A stretch of DNA of 64,000 nucleotides from Lampris incognitus (taxonomy: Eukaryota > Chordata > Actinopteri > Lampriformes > Lampridae). Position 1 is the first letter of the stretch; every line of letters begins with the position of its first letter. The notes beneath the pieces were generated by a model. That model saw only the letters and a program-made list of their open reading frames with translations. It did not search any database and had not been told where the DNA came from. The translations under genes and the position numbers were made by a program. Shown here one piece after another: positions 10,970-21,359 of the stretch. The stretch covers positions 52,000,916 to 52,064,915 of the forward strand of contig NC_079219.1 in assembly GCF_029633865.1 (NCBI RefSeq). Reading direction: 5' to 3'.

Positions 10970-12647
10970 CGCCCCAGACACCATCCTTCCCCCGGCCCGG
11001 GTGGTGGGTGCCGTCACCTGGGCCATCGAATCAGTGGTGAGAAGGGCCCAGCGCGCCCATCCCGACCCAGGCAATGGACCCCGGAACCGGCTATTTGTGC
11101 CTCCCTCTGTCCGGCCCCAGGTGCTGGAGTGGGGCCACTCCAGCCATCTTGCCTGCCACCCCGGTGTCTACCGAACGGCGGCCTTCATCCGCAGGGGTTT
11201 CTGGTGGCCCACCATGGAGGCAGACACCAGAGAGTTCGTGGCAGCCTGCACCACCTGCGCCCGCAGCAAGGCTCTCCATCGCCCTCCAGCAGGTCTCCTG
11301 CGCCCCCTTCCTGTCCCCGGCCGACCTTGGTCCCACATTGCCTTGGACTTCGTAACTGGCCTCCCCGTGTCCCAAGGCAATGACACCATTCTGACCATTG
11401 TCGACCGGTTTTCCAAGGCCGTCCATTTTGTTGCCCTCACCAAACTCCCCTCTGCAGCCGAGACGGCGGACCTTCTCGTCTCCCACGTCGTCCGACCTCA
11501 TGGGATTCCCCTGGACATTGTCTCTGACCGTGGTCCCCAGTTCACTTCGAAGGTATGGCAGGCCTTCTGTAAGGGGATTGGGGCCACGGTCAGCCTCTCC
11601 TCCGGGTATCACCCCCAGACCAATGGGCAGGCAGAGCGGGCCAATCAAGCCCTTGAGGCGGCTTTGCGTTGCGTTACCCCCAGCAACCCCGCCTCCTGGA
11701 GCAAGTACCTGCCCTGGGTGGAGTACTCGCTCAACTCCATGGAGAGTTCGGCTACCGGTTTGTCCCCCTTCGAGTGTTCCCTGGGCTATCAACCCCCTCT
11801 GTTCCCCCATCAGGAGTTGGAGGTGGCGGTCCCGTCCACGAGGGCCCATCTCCGCCGATGTCGGCGCGTTTGGAAGACCGCCCGGGCCGCTATGTTGCGA
11901 GCTACAGAGCGGGCGCAGCGCCAACCGGCGGAGAGTGCCGGCCCCAGCTTATCGACCTGGCCAGAGGGTATGGCTCCTGGCCCGGGACCTGCCCCTCCCT
12001 ACCCTCAACCGGAAGCTGGCTCCCCGCTACGTCGGTCCCTACACCATCGACCGCATCGTCAACCCTTCGGCGGTGCGTCTCCATCTCCCTACCTCACTCA
12101 AGATCCATCCCGTCTTCCATGTCTCGCGCCTCAAACCGGTAGCCACCAGCCCCCTGTCCAAGCTCCTCCACCCCCCAGGGTCCTCGACGGTGGTGACATG
12201 GTCTGGGATGTCGACCAGCTGCTCGCCGTACGCCGCCGGGGGCGTGGGTACCAATACCTGGTGGACTGGGTTGGCTATGGGCCCGAGGACCGCAGCTGGG
12301 TTCCCCGGTCCTACCTGGCCGACCCCGCACTCCTGGAGAAGTTCTATCGGGCCCACCCCAACGCCATCGGACGGTTGCCCGGTGTCTCCCGTAGGAGGGG
12401 GGGGTCCTGTTGTGGTTACACCGCCCCGAGCTGCCTCCCCGGCACGTTCAAGCCACTCCCCCAGCTCGGACGTGCCGGAAACATCCGAGCGCTCGGCTCG
12501 CGCTCTGAGGAGACGAGCGCTGCACTGCACCAGGTGTTTGCCATCATCCATCAGGCACACCTGTGGCAGTCAGGCAGCCTTCTACAAGAGGTCTCCCAGA
12601 ACACCACTCCGGGCTTCGACGTACTGAACCCTGCGGTAAAGTTCTGA
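10870..12647 (+). pseudogene. Gypsy integrase with chromodomain
   Basis: An open frame runs from about 10870 (no start codon needed; the polyprotein continues) to 12647. An N-terminal HHCC zinc motif lies near residues 50-90 counted from 11001. The catalytic triad is visible as D116, D176 and E212, with the typical 35-residue D-E spacing. The frame is displaced between about 11915 and 12175 by two compensating indels, so the integrase C-terminal region is read from another frame. The chromodomain (WDVDQLL to WVPRSYL, about residues 395-450) is back in frame. Chromodomains steer integration towards modified histones. The frame continues through the polypurine tract into the LTR, so its natural stop has been lost or shifted. 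Confidence 0.85.
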
Positions 12648-13170
12648 CAAGCCCTCCAGCGTTCCTTGCATTCTGTTTATTCCCCAGTGTCTTATCTTCG
12701 TGTCTCTTTCCTCCCAAGACTCTCCCTCCGCGATTTCCACGGCTCCCCGCGTCTCCCTCGTCCCCAGCGACCTTCACGTTTCTCCCCGGACCTCTCCTGC
12801 GATCTCCCCCCTTGTCCCTCTATCTGGACCCCTCCTTTCGGACTCGACTTCCCGGATCTCGGACCTGGACTTTCTCGGACAACCCCCCTTGGATCACGGA
12901 CTGGACTTTCTCGCCAGGTGCACGCACATTTTTTCAACACCTCCTGGTCATTTACATACCGCACCACACATTGGCTAAAAACACTCACACATAGTTATTC
13001 ACGCAAACCACGGGACACCACACATAGTTTATTCACACATCCCACTAACAGAACGCCTTTTTTCACCATACATTTCCCTCCCACAATAAAACCTCCCTTT
13101 GGAAGTTATCTCGTGTCTGTCTGTCTTGGGTTTCGCCACACGGGTCAGGTTCTGGTGCGCGAGCATAACA
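12408..13170 (+). repeat. 3' LTR of Gypsy element (763 bp)
   Basis: It starts TGTTGTGG directly after the polypurine tract and ends CATAACA, giving TGTTRTG/CAYAACA inverted ends. It contains the 11-nt partner of the putative self-primer (12612-12622) and AATAAA at 13085-13090. The 5' copy shares only the last 363 bp. Confidence 0.85.
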
Positions 13171-13186
13171 CAGGAGGTGCAATCTG

Positions 13187-14062
13187 AAAGAGACTGGAGA
13201 CTGAAAGGTGGTGACAGGGCCGAATGTAGCTAGGCAGCATTGGATGGTGGTCTGTAGGATAACTTTGGAGATCAAGAAGAGGAAGAGAGCGAAGGCAGAG
13301 CCAATGATCAAATGGTGGAAGTGGAAGAAGGAAGACTGTTGTATGGAGCTCAGGGTGGGGTTAAGACAGACACAGGGTGGTAGTGTCGTCTGGACAGAGG
13401 AAAGAACACAAATAGACTTGGTGGTGGAATGAGGAAGTACAGCAAAGTATGTACAGGAAGAGGTTGGCAAAGAAGAAGTGGGATAGTCAGAGCAATGAAA
13501 AAATTAGGAGTACAAGGAGATGCAGCGGAAAGGAAAGTGAGAAGGGGTGAAGGCAAAGGAAAAAGTGTATAGTGAGTTGTATGAGAGGTTGGAGACTAAG
13601 GATGGAGAAAGGGACTTGTACCGATTGCCTAGACAAAGGCACTGAGCTGGCAAGGATGTGCAGCAGGTTAGGGTGACAAAGGATAGAGATGGAAATGTGC
13701 TGACAAGCGAGGAGAGAGTGGTGAGAAGGTTGAAGGAGTACTTTGAGGGGCTGATGAATGAAGAAAATGAGAGAAGTTTGGTTGATGTGGGGATAATGAA
13801 TCAGGAAGTGCGGTGGATTAGCAATGATGAAGTGAGGGCAGCTATGAAGAGTGGAGAGGCAGTTGGTCCAGATGACATACCTGTGGAGGCATTGAGGTGT
13901 TTAGGAGAGATGGCAGTGGAGTTTTTAACTAGATTGTTTAACGCAATCTTGGAAAGGGATTTTCAAGAATAAGGGTGATGTGGAGAGCTGTAGCAACTAC
14001 AGAGGTATAAAATTGATCAGCCACAGCATGAAGATATGGGAAAGAGTAATAGAAGCAATAGA
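13187..14062 (+). pseudogene. RTE-type LINE fragment (linker and RT start)
   Basis: The sequence shows the endonuclease-RT linker and the first RT motifs of an RTE-clade non-LTR retrotransposon. The open frame 13658-13972 contains the RT-0/1 region with AVGPDDIPVEA, and after a frameshift the SNYRGIKL block appears near 13995. Frames are broken by stops and indels. The element ends abruptly at about 14062 against a different LINE. More distal pieces of the same family lie at 32041-32465 and 45325-46315. Confidence 0.75.
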
Positions 14063-14063
14063 A

Positions 14064-14335
14064 ACTTCAATTGGTCCAGAATTCAGCTGCCCGTATCATT
14101 AGCAGAACTCCTTCCATAGATCTTATCACTCCTGTTCTTCACCAACTCCACTGGCTCCCTGTTAAATGCCGTATTGACTTCAAGATACTGCTTCTCACCT
14201 TTAAGACCCTTAATAACCTAGCTCCTTCGTGTCTTTCTGAAATCCTTCATATCCACATGCCCTCCCGCACTCTCAGATCCACTTCTACTCTCCAACTCAC
14301 TGCACTTTTGGCCCGCTTGACAACCATAGGGTCTG
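14064..14335 (+). pseudogene. L2/Rex1-like LINE RT C-terminal fragment
   Basis: An open frame of about 90 codons (14071 onward) carries the conserved block just after the RT domain of CR1/L2-type LINEs (VQNSAARI, then LHWLPVKCRIDFKIL, then TFKTLNNLAPSCL). No start or end of an element is present. It is a short fragment wedged between an RTE fragment and a Rex3-like element. Confidence 0.75.
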
Positions 14336-15662
14336 TTCGTTCATTCAGTCATTCATCTTCAGCCGGGGTCGGGTTGCGGTGGCAGCAAGCTAAGTAGGGC
14401 ACTCCAGATGTCCCTCTCCCCAGCAACGCCCTCCAGCCCTTCCTGGAGGATCCCAAGGCGTTCCCAGGCCAGACTGGACATGCAGTCCCGCAAGCGAGTT
14501 CCTGGTCTACCTCCCAGTTGGCCGTGACCGGTAAACAGCCAAAGGAAGGCGCCCAGGAGGCATCCTAATCAGATGCCCGAACCACCTAAACTGGCTCCTT
14601 TCGACGCAAAGGAGCAACGGCTCTACCCCGAGCTCCCTCCGGATGTCCGAGCTCCTCACCATATCTCTAAGGCTGAGCCCGGGCACCCTACGGAGGAAAC
14701 TCATTTCAGCCGCTTGCATCCGCGATCTCACCCTTTCAGTCACTATCCAAAGCTCATGACCATAGGTGAGGGTTGGAACGAAGATTGACTGGTAAATTGA
14801 GAGCTTTACCTTCTGGCTCAGCTCCCTCTTCGCCACAACGGTCCGGTACAACGTCCGCATTACTGCTGATGCTGCACCAATCCGCCTGTCAATCTCCCAC
14901 TCCATCCTACCCTCACTCATGAACAAGACCCCGAGATACTTGAACTCCTTCACTTGAGGCAACAACTCATCCCCAACCCGGAGGGAGCAATCCACCATTT
15001 TCCGGTAGAGAACCATGGCCTCCGACTTGGAGGTGCTGACTCTCATCCCAGCCATTACACACTCAGTTGCAAACCGCCCCAGTGCGCACTAGAGGTCGTG
15101 TTCTGATGAAGCCAACAAAACCACATCATCTGCGAAGAGCAGAGATGCAATTCTGAGGTTCCCAATTCGGACACACTCCTCACCTGGGCTGCGCCTTGAG
15201 ATCCTGTCCATGAATATCACAAACAGAATCGGAGACAAGGGACAACCTTGGCGGAGTCCGACACCCACCAAAAACGTGTTTGACTTTGTCCCAAGAATGC
15301 GGACACCGCTCTCACTTTGGTTATACAGGGACCGGATGGCTTGTAGCAACTGCCCCGGTACCCCATACTCCCGCAGTACCCCCCACAGAGTGCCCCGGGG
15401 TACACAGTCATAAGCCTTCTGCAAGTCCACAAAACACATGTAGACTGGCTGGTCAAACTCCCATGCCCCCCTCAGCACTTCCGCAAGGGTAAAGAGTTGG
15501 TCCATTGTTCCACTGCCAGGACGCAATCCGCATTGATCCTCCTGGATCCGAGGTTCCACGATCGGACGGAGCCTCCTTTCCAGCACCCTAGAATAGACTT
15601 CCCCGGGGAGGCTGGGCAATATGATGCCCCGATAATTGGAGCACACACTCCAGTCCCCCTTT
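14336..15662 (-). pseudogene. Rex3-like LINE, 3' half with RT domain
   Basis: Two long minus-strand open frames (15646-15089 and 15055-14507) cover most of an RT domain and the following C-terminal region of an RTE-clade fish LINE. Motifs in order are NYRGI, CGLRPGSGTMDQLF, FVDLQKAYDCVP, GLRQGCPLSP and the catalytic LLFADDVVLL. After a short frame break come STSKSEAMV, FKYLGVLF, LTYGHELW and FGHLIRMPPGRLP. The 3' end near 14336 carries a degenerate GATG-type tail, as described for Rex3. It is truncated at the 5' side (about 15662) and broken by a stop or indel near 15060-15090. Only two main frames make it one of the younger LINE copies here. Confidence 0.8.
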
Positions 15663-15829
15663 TCAAAATTCTTTTAGACCATGCGGTCTAAAAAAAATAA
15701 TAAAAATAGGCAACTTTATTCTAATCGGGTAGTTCACTAAGTATCAAAAAAAACTTTTTTTTTTGGAGGCAAACAATGAAACAATGCTCCACAGTATCCT
15801 ACAGACATTTCCACATTCCTGAGCAGCAA

Positions 15830-15832
<3 letters not shown>

Positions 15833-15912
<80 letters not shown>

Positions 15913-15955
15913 GGAGAGCGAGAGCGAGAGCGAGAGCGAGAGCGAGAGCGAGACA
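15833..15955. repeat. (CA)n and (GAGAGC)n compound microsatellite
   Basis: A CA tract of about 75 bp is followed directly by about seven copies of the hexamer GAGAGC. It creates poly-Thr-His and Ser-Glu frames that are not genes. Confidence 0.95.
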
Positions 15956-16099
15956 GAGAAGGAAAATAAGTGCTTGGAGGGTTGTTCCTTGCAGATCCAT
16001 CCGGTCCAGCCTCACTCCTCTCGACGTGCTCAGACAGGTCGTGCATTGAAGACCGAAATTCAGCCGCTCACTTCTCATCAAAGAAACTTCGGGTGAGTT

Positions 16100-16766
16100 C
16101 TTTTAAACATGTTTTTTCTTAAAACGTCATGGTGCTGCTTATTTCCAGACTTGTTATTCTCACAACTGTGGCCCACTTTTTTTCTCGTCAGGTACTGTCT
16201 TTACAAAGACATCATGGGAAGACAGACATGTGTCAGTCAGAAGTCTCTCACTAGCCTAGCATCCATGCAACTTTAGCATTTCATTGGTGAAATCAGCCAT
16301 TATGCTCTGACCACATGCTGAGCCTTTTGATGGTGTTGAGCAATGACGCGTGGTCAGGGTAGGCAGGGTCATTTAATCAAAATAACCATACAACAAATTC
16401 ATAACAACGTATAAAAATCTCACTCTAGTTACAAGTATGCTGCGTTATAACATATTCTTAATTATATTTTTAAGTCCTTGTCCTTTTTAAGCCCTTAAAT
16501 TTCTAAGAGCAAAATGCCGTATAGTGCACAAGCAAGCTCGTCTGCTTTTTTTAATGGGAAGGGTAGGCTCTGCTTTTTTCAGGATTGCCTTTAACGTTGT
16601 GAATTTTGGAGTTTGCACGTGCGTATTGCGTAGCTTAAGGCGAAATCAACGGACGAGGAAAGGCACTGCTTACGACGGGAGTGCGAGCCAACCAGAGCCG
16701 TCAAGGTGCTAAACTGCTACAATGCCATAGATATTTGTCATATCAATAAAGCAAGCTTCTTTTTGC
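16100..16766. other. No gene recognised
   Basis: Non-coding AT-rich stretch. The 62-codon frame at 16524-16712 has no recognisable domain. Confidence 0.45.
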
Positions 16767-16900
16767 CCTGTGATGGCCTGGCGGCCTGTTCAGGGTGTCT
16801 CTCCGCCTGCCACCCAGTGACTGCTGGGATAGGCTCCAGCATCCCCGCGACCCGGATTCGGATAAAGCGGCTTGGATAATGGATGAATGGACGGATGAAG
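16767..16900 (+). mobile_element. SINE family A, 3' fragment
   Basis: It contains the 3' third of the family A SINE (CCTGTGATGGCCTGGCGG through GATAGGCTCCAGCATCC), ending in GGATGAATGGACGGATGA. The tRNA-like head is missing. Confidence 0.8.
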
Positions 16901-16956
16901 CGAGCTAGCTCATTTGAATTTGAACAGCTTAGCTACAAATCAGAGCGAAATCAGTA

Positions 16957-17330
16957 ATGTCGACAATCGTACGTCTTCAAAGTTTTAATAAACTGGATTA
17001 CCAGCAAAAATTACTTGTCCTCAAGCAAGGCAGGCCTACACCAGCTCTCCCTGACCTCTACCAGCTTAAAGGGCAGAAAATCACCCGATCATTGGTACAT
17101 AAGGAAAGAGTGGCTATGCGACTCCGATGCTACCACCAGTAGGCTGTACTGCTTCCCTTGTTTGCTGTTTTCCAGACAGCAGGACAATGTATGGGGTAGA
17201 TACCGGCTACTGTGACCCGAAGAACCTGCCTGCAGCGCTAGTCAAGCACGAGCGGTCCAGTTCACACATTCAACATAAAACAGAATTGAAAACCTTTGGA
17301 AACTGCACTCCGATCAACCTAGCTTGAAAC
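16957..17330 (+). pseudogene. TTF zinc-finger / hAT-type transposase relic
   Basis: Three overlapping frames together spell one protein segment typical of the TTF-type zinc-finger region of hAT-related transposases and ZMYM-like proteins. A WYIRKEWL block is followed by LYCFPCLLFS, GYCDPKNLPAALVKHERSSSH and an ELKTFG-like end. The segments lie in frames starting near 16957, 17015 and 17127, so at least two indels have occurred. No catalytic core follows downstream. It is a decayed fragment of a transposase or a transposase-derived gene. Confidence 0.65.
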
Positions 17331-17483
17331 GAGGCTACTTGCTAGGCTAGGCTACTTGCTACTTAGGGAACTGAATTGTTCATTTTTACAAATCTACACA
17401 AGTGTAGAGTTCACAAAGGCATGCAACTGTTTGGTTAGCTGAACTGAAGTGTTTAGTAATGGATTTTACAAATCTATACAACA

Positions 17484-17990
17484 TCTCATCTCATCTCATC
17501 TCATCATCAGCCGGTTCTCCGGGGTCGGGTCGCGGTGGGTGGCAGCAAGCTAAGTAGGGCACTCCAGACGTCCCTCTCCCCAGCAATGCCCTCCAGCTCC
17601 TCCTGGGGGATCCCAAGGTGTTCTCAGGCCAGATTGGACATGTAGTCTCTCCAGCGAGTTCTGGGTCTAGCCCGGGGTCTCCTCCCAGTTGGATGTACCC
17701 GGAAAACCTCCAGTGGAAGGCTCCCAGGAGGCATCCTGATCAGATGCCTGAAACACCTCAACTGGCTCGGAGCAGCGGCTCTACTCCGAGCTCCTTCCGG
17801 GTGAAATAGGGTGCCTCACCCTATTTCTAAGGCTGAGCCCAGACACCCTACAGACGAAACTCACTTCAGCCACTTGTGAGGGTTGGAACGAAGATTGACT
17901 GGTAAATTGAGAGCTTTGCCTTCCGGCTCAGCTCCCTCTTCACCACAACACATGCACCAGTCCGCCTGTCAATCTACTGCTCCAGTTGAG
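17484..17990 (-). mobile_element. Rex3-like LINE, 3' end fragment
   Basis: It is closely similar to 14336-14900 of the Rex3-like element on the same strand, and includes the same LPREVF/CPTGRR coding end. It terminates at (CATCT)n, that is GATGA repeats on the minus strand (17484-17508), matching the tandem-repeat tail of Rex3. It is 5'-truncated, and an internal stretch is missing relative to the larger copy. Confidence 0.75.
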
Positions 17991-18564
17991 CTGGACGGGG
18001 ATCTAACTGCACAGGAGAAGCAATAATGATGGGATCCATGCTATTATATGTTTACCTTCTCACCATTTGACACCGAATATGCTGATGACACTTTGTATCT
18101 TATAAGTTTGCTTCTAAATGGTTTTGGGTAAAAGCATGCCCTCAGTGACTAACTGCTATTTTCACATGTATTGCCCAAAACGAGTGTTTTAACTGATCTA
18201 TAGGTGACCTGAATACATATGCTCTGTCACCTCAGCACCCAGTTTATTTGCATGAATTCACTCTCAGTTCTGCTATCAGTCATTTTTATACATCATAATA
18301 CTGGAAATGGATTAATGAAATTGTACATAATTTAAATATATGTATTTGTGTATTTTACATATATTAAATTACATATTTTTACCACAAAGGTTGTTTCTTT
18401 GTGCTGTGTTTGTGTTCTTTTCAGGTTATGTTTCAACAATACTCACAAATAGTATCTCATAACTGCTGTTTGTAGTGACCGCAATGAAATCCACAATGGT
18501 TTGGGAGCTCTAAGGCGAGGTAATGGTGTTTCACAGCTATCAAAACATATATAAAACTTCATAT
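17991..18564. other. No gene recognised
   Basis: AT-rich non-coding sequence up to the left LTR of the next Gypsy element. No gene seen. Confidence 0.5.
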
Positions 18565-18787
18565 TGTGGAGTTAGAAAACAACGAGACAGGAGACGTGAG
18601 AGTAGACGTAGTCGAGGTAGTTTACTAGCTCCAACTTAGCATGTCATACATCTGACAACGACACTGAACTGACTGTGAACCGGAAGCGGAAGTGCATTAT
18701 CTGACCCCTCGCCTCTTCCCTTAAAGGTACAAGGTACACCGTCCTCTTAGGTGAATGTCTCTCGATATATAGATGTGGGTCACCACA
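18565..18787 (-). repeat. 3' LTR of RT-less Gypsy element
   Basis: 223 bp; on the plus strand it starts TGTGGAG and ends TCACCACA. Relative to the partner LTR it has a 6-7 bp insertion (GACGTGA region) and a short GTACAA-type duplication. ATAT precedes it. Confidence 0.85.
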
Positions 18788-18897
18788 CAGGCCCCCCCCA
18801 GAATTCACCTACACAAAACAATGCAAAACAGCAAAAGTGCAAGTCATGAACATAAAAATAGACTCTACAACAGAACAGTCAATGACATAGTGCAAAG

Positions 18898-20865
18898 TCA
18901 CGGGGAAAACAGGTGACGAGTCGGGGGGCGGACCCTGCGGCCATAACGGCTGCGCTTCACAGGAGGGGAAACAGATGGGGCCGAAATCCGGGCCATAGGC
19001 GGGGCCGAAGCAGGAACAGAGGCAGGTGCCGGGGCCGACCTAGGAGGGCGTCCCCGCCGCGGGGGTAGGGCCAATTGCATTGGCTCCCCAATGTCCAAGT
19101 GAGGGGGCTTGAGACGATCTATAGCGACCCGCTCCGGCCTGTCCCCAATGTCCACCACAAAGTTCTTATCCCCCGCCTCCAGGACGCGGAAGGGCCCGTC
19201 GTATGGGGGCTGCAGCGGGGACCTATGGCTGTCGTGCCTAATGAAGACATACCTCGCCGATGGCAGATCCTTGGGGACGTAGGACCGGGGGAGGCAGTGT
19301 TGAGACATCGGAACGGGAGCGAAGGCACCGGCAGCGCTCTGGGACGCACTGAGGTGAGAGGCGGCCGACCAGGGAGCCGTAGCATCCCGAAGAAACTCCC
19401 CCGGAACCCGCAGGGGCTGGCCATACACCAGCTCAGCGGAGGAGGTCTGGAGGTCTTCCTTCGGGGCCGAACGCAGGCCGAGCATGACCCACGGGAGCCG
19501 GTCCATCCAGTCGCAGCCAGTGAGGCTTGCCCGCAGAGCGGCTTTCATGTCCCGATGGAACCGCTCACAAAGTCCGTTGCTCTGCGGGTTGTACGCCGTA
19601 GTGCGGTGGATCTTCACCCCCAGGTGCTCAGCGACCGCCGTCCAGAGCTCCGAGGTAAACTGGGAGCCCCGGTCGCTCGTGATGTCACCCGGCGTGCCGA
19701 AACAGGCCACCCAGCAGCCGATGAACGCCCGTGCTACCTCTGCTGTCGTCGTGGAGGACAAGGGAATAGCCTCTGGCCACCTGGTGGCCCCGTCCACAAT
19801 AGTGAGGAGGAACGTATAACCACGGGAGGGGGGCAGGGGACCCACCAGGTCAACATTGACGTGGTCAAACCGCCTCTCTGGAACCACAAACGGCGCCAAA
19901 GGGGCCTTGGTATGGCGGTGCACCTTGGCGCGTTGGCACGCCACACACGAGCCGGCCCAGGCTCTAACATCCTTACGGAGCCCAGGCCAAACAAACTTGA
20001 CGCTCACCAGCTTGGTCGAGGCCTTCACTCCCGGGTGGGAAAGGCCGTGGACGGTGTCAAAAACTCGGCGCCGCCAGGAAGTAGGCACCAGGGGGCGCGG
20101 TTGACCGGTGGAGACGTCACAGAGGAGGGTGGTGTTGGCCGCGTCGAACGTCACGTCCTCCAGCCGTAGCGCCGTAGGGGTCGACCGGTAGTCTTGAACG
20201 GTCGCCTCCTTGGCTTGGTCCGCTGCCATAGCGGCGTAGTCGAGTCCCAAGTGAACGGCGTTAACAACCGCCCGTGAAAGGCAGTCGGCGACGGAGTTAT
20301 CCTTGCCCGACACGTGTTGTATGTCCGTGGTAAACTCGGAAACCGCCGCGAGATGGCGCTGCTGACGCCCAGACCACAGTTCTGAGGTTTTGGCCATACA
20401 GAACGTCAGCGGTTTGTGGTCCACGAAAGCGGTGAACTGTCGGCCCTCCAATAGGAACCTAAAGTTGTTTACTGAAGAACGCCAACGGCCGAGGCCATTC
20501 GGGGACAGTAAACGGTCTGCCTTCTCCAGCTCCGACAGTTCAAATAGTTTCAGGAGGAATGTCTTTACAGCATCGTACTTGCCAGCAGCTGGCGGATCTT
20601 CCAACAGTGTCATTGCTCGCGCCGTTGTCGATGCATCAAACGCCGCCACTACGTGGAAGTACTGCGTTGCATCCTGCGTTATCCCTCTCAGCTGGAACTG
20701 GGCTTCCACATGTCGAAACCACGGCCGCGGATTATGCTGCCAAAAGTCGGGTAGCTTCACAGTAGCGGCGTAAATGCTAGCGTTAGCAATAGCCATGTTG
20801 TTAGCACCGGCGTCGGGAGCGGGTACCGCGGCAGCATTATTCCCGGCGTCTTCGTTGTCAGACAT
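18898..20865 (-). CDS. Fused gag-RNase H-integrase protein of Gypsy element
   Basis: A 655-codon uninterrupted minus-strand frame starts with an ATG about 20 bases downstream of the primer-binding site. Residues 1 to about 125 are the N-terminal part of a Gypsy gag (LPDFW, then PPAAGKYDAVK and LKLFELSE), homologous to the gag at 22231. At about residue 126 (GLGRWRSS) the frame jumps to the C-terminal half of RNase H (VDHKPLTF, DNSVADCLSR). A zinc-binding HHCC region follows (about 270-315). The integrase core has the triad near D340, D397 and E434, and ends in a basic Pro-rich tail. Protease and reverse transcriptase are absent. Either the deletion is recent, or the frame is under some constraint. 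Expression is unproven. Confidence 0.8.
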   Translation of the reverse strand: MSDNEDAGNNAAAVPAPDAGANNMAIANASIYAATVKLPDFWQHNPRPWFRHVEAQFQLRGITQDATQYFHVVAAFDASTTARAMTLLEDPPAAGKYDAVKTFLLKLFELSELEKADRLLSPNGLGRWRSSVNNFRFLLEGRQFTAFVDHKPLTFCMAKTSELWSGRQQRHLAAVSEFTTDIQHVSGKDNSVADCLSRAVVNAVHLGLDYAAMAADQAKEATVQDYRSTPTALRLEDVTFDAANTTLLCDVSTGQPRPLVPTSWRRRVFDTVHGLSHPGVKASTKLVSVKFVWPGLRKDVRAWAGSCVACQRAKVHRHTKAPLAPFVVPERRFDHVNVDLVGPLPPSRGYTFLLTIVDGATRWPEAIPLSSTTTAEVARAFIGCWVACFGTPGDITSDRGSQFTSELWTAVAEHLGVKIHRTTAYNPQSNGLCERFHRDMKAALRASLTGCDWMDRLPWVMLGLRSAPKEDLQTSSAELVYGQPLRVPGEFLRDATAPWSAASHLSASQSAAGAFAPVPMSQHCLPRSYVPKDLPSARYVFIRHDSHRSPLQPPYDGPFRVLEAGDKNFVVDIGDRPERVAIDRLKPPHLDIGEPMQLALPPRRGRPPRSAPAPASVPASAPPMARISAPSVSPPVKRSRYGRRVRPPTRHLFSP

Positions 20866-20887
20866 ACTCGTATTAGTAGTTCGATCA

Positions 20888-20901
20888 CGTCGGGGTCACC
20901 A
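20888..20901 (-). promoter_or_regulatory. Primer-binding site of RT-less Gypsy element
   Basis: Immediately downstream of the 5' LTR (minus strand) is TGGTGACCCCGACG, the start expected for annealing to the 3' end of a tRNA. The same 14 bases follow the LTR of the relative at 22175. I do not name the tRNA. Confidence 0.7.
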
Positions 20902-20902
20902 A

Positions 20903-21111
20903 TGTGGAGTTAAAAAACAACGAGACAGGAGAGTAGACGTAGTCGAGGTAGTTTACTAGCTCCAACTTAGCATGTCATACATCTGACAACGACACTGAAC
21001 TGACTGTGAACCGGAAGCGGAAGTGCATTATCTGACCCCTCGCCTCTTCCCTTAAAGGTAGACCGTCCTCTTAGGTGAATGTCTCTCGATATATAGATGT
21101 GGGTCACCACA
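20903..21111 (-). repeat. 5' LTR of RT-less Gypsy element
   Basis: 209 bp with the same ends as the left copy. On the minus strand a TATATA run lies about 15-25 bases from the LTR start and is a possible TATA element. ATAT follows on the plus strand, completing the 4-bp target duplication. Confidence 0.85.
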
Positions 21112-21359
21112 ATATACTTTTTTTTCATAAATTTATTTCTAGTTTTCCCCTTATCCCACTCGATTACAATGGCATATGGCCGGAACTCTTGTCGAATAAC
21201 TCCCCTGGCTCACGTTTCCACAGGAAGGAGATAGTCGTAACACCAGCTTCCTTCAAACTTTTATTCATTTATTTATTTTTATTTTTTATTAGCTTCCTTC
21301 AAACTCGTGTCGGCTGCTCTCGCTATTTTACACGCTGAAGCCTCGCATGGATTGCATCA

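Larger units (their letters stand above)
7865..13170 (+). mobile_element. Ty3/Gypsy chromodomain LTR retrotransposon
   Basis: This is a nearly complete element. In order it has a truncated 5' LTR, a gag with one CCHC knuckle, a protease motif, reverse transcriptase, RNase H, integrase with an HHCC zinc motif, a C-terminal chromodomain, a polypurine tract (AGGAGGGGGGG, about 12393-12404) and a full 3' LTR. A chromodomain after integrase marks the chromovirus branch of Ty3/Gypsy (the sushi-like group in fish). The shared 363 bp of the two LTRs differ at only 5 positions, so the insertion is young. Yet pol carries a deletion and several frameshifts, and the 5' LTR has lost about 400 bp including the predicted transcription start. 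This copy is therefore probably not autonomous. Confidence 0.9.
18565..21111 (-). mobile_element. RT-less Gypsy element with one fused open frame
   Basis: A 2.5-kb LTR element on the minus strand. It is flanked by LTRs of 223 and 209 bp with TGTGG/CCACA ends and a 4-bp ATAT duplication on each side. A tRNA-type primer-binding site follows the 5' LTR. The interior holds one 655-codon frame that joins the start of gag directly to the C end of RNase H and a complete-looking integrase. The rest of gag, the protease and the reverse transcriptase are missing. Apart from two small indels the LTRs differ at about one position, so the element moved recently and presumably needs proteins from a complete relative. 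Confidence 0.85.

Noticed and set aside
11091..12560. Other long frames on both strands across the integrase region
   Set aside because: GC-rich shadow frames. Only the frame pieces that continue integrase and chromodomain motifs were used.
19075..20169. 364-codon plus-strand frame opposite the fused Gypsy protein
   Set aside because: No domain or start context; the minus-strand frame carries all the known motifs.
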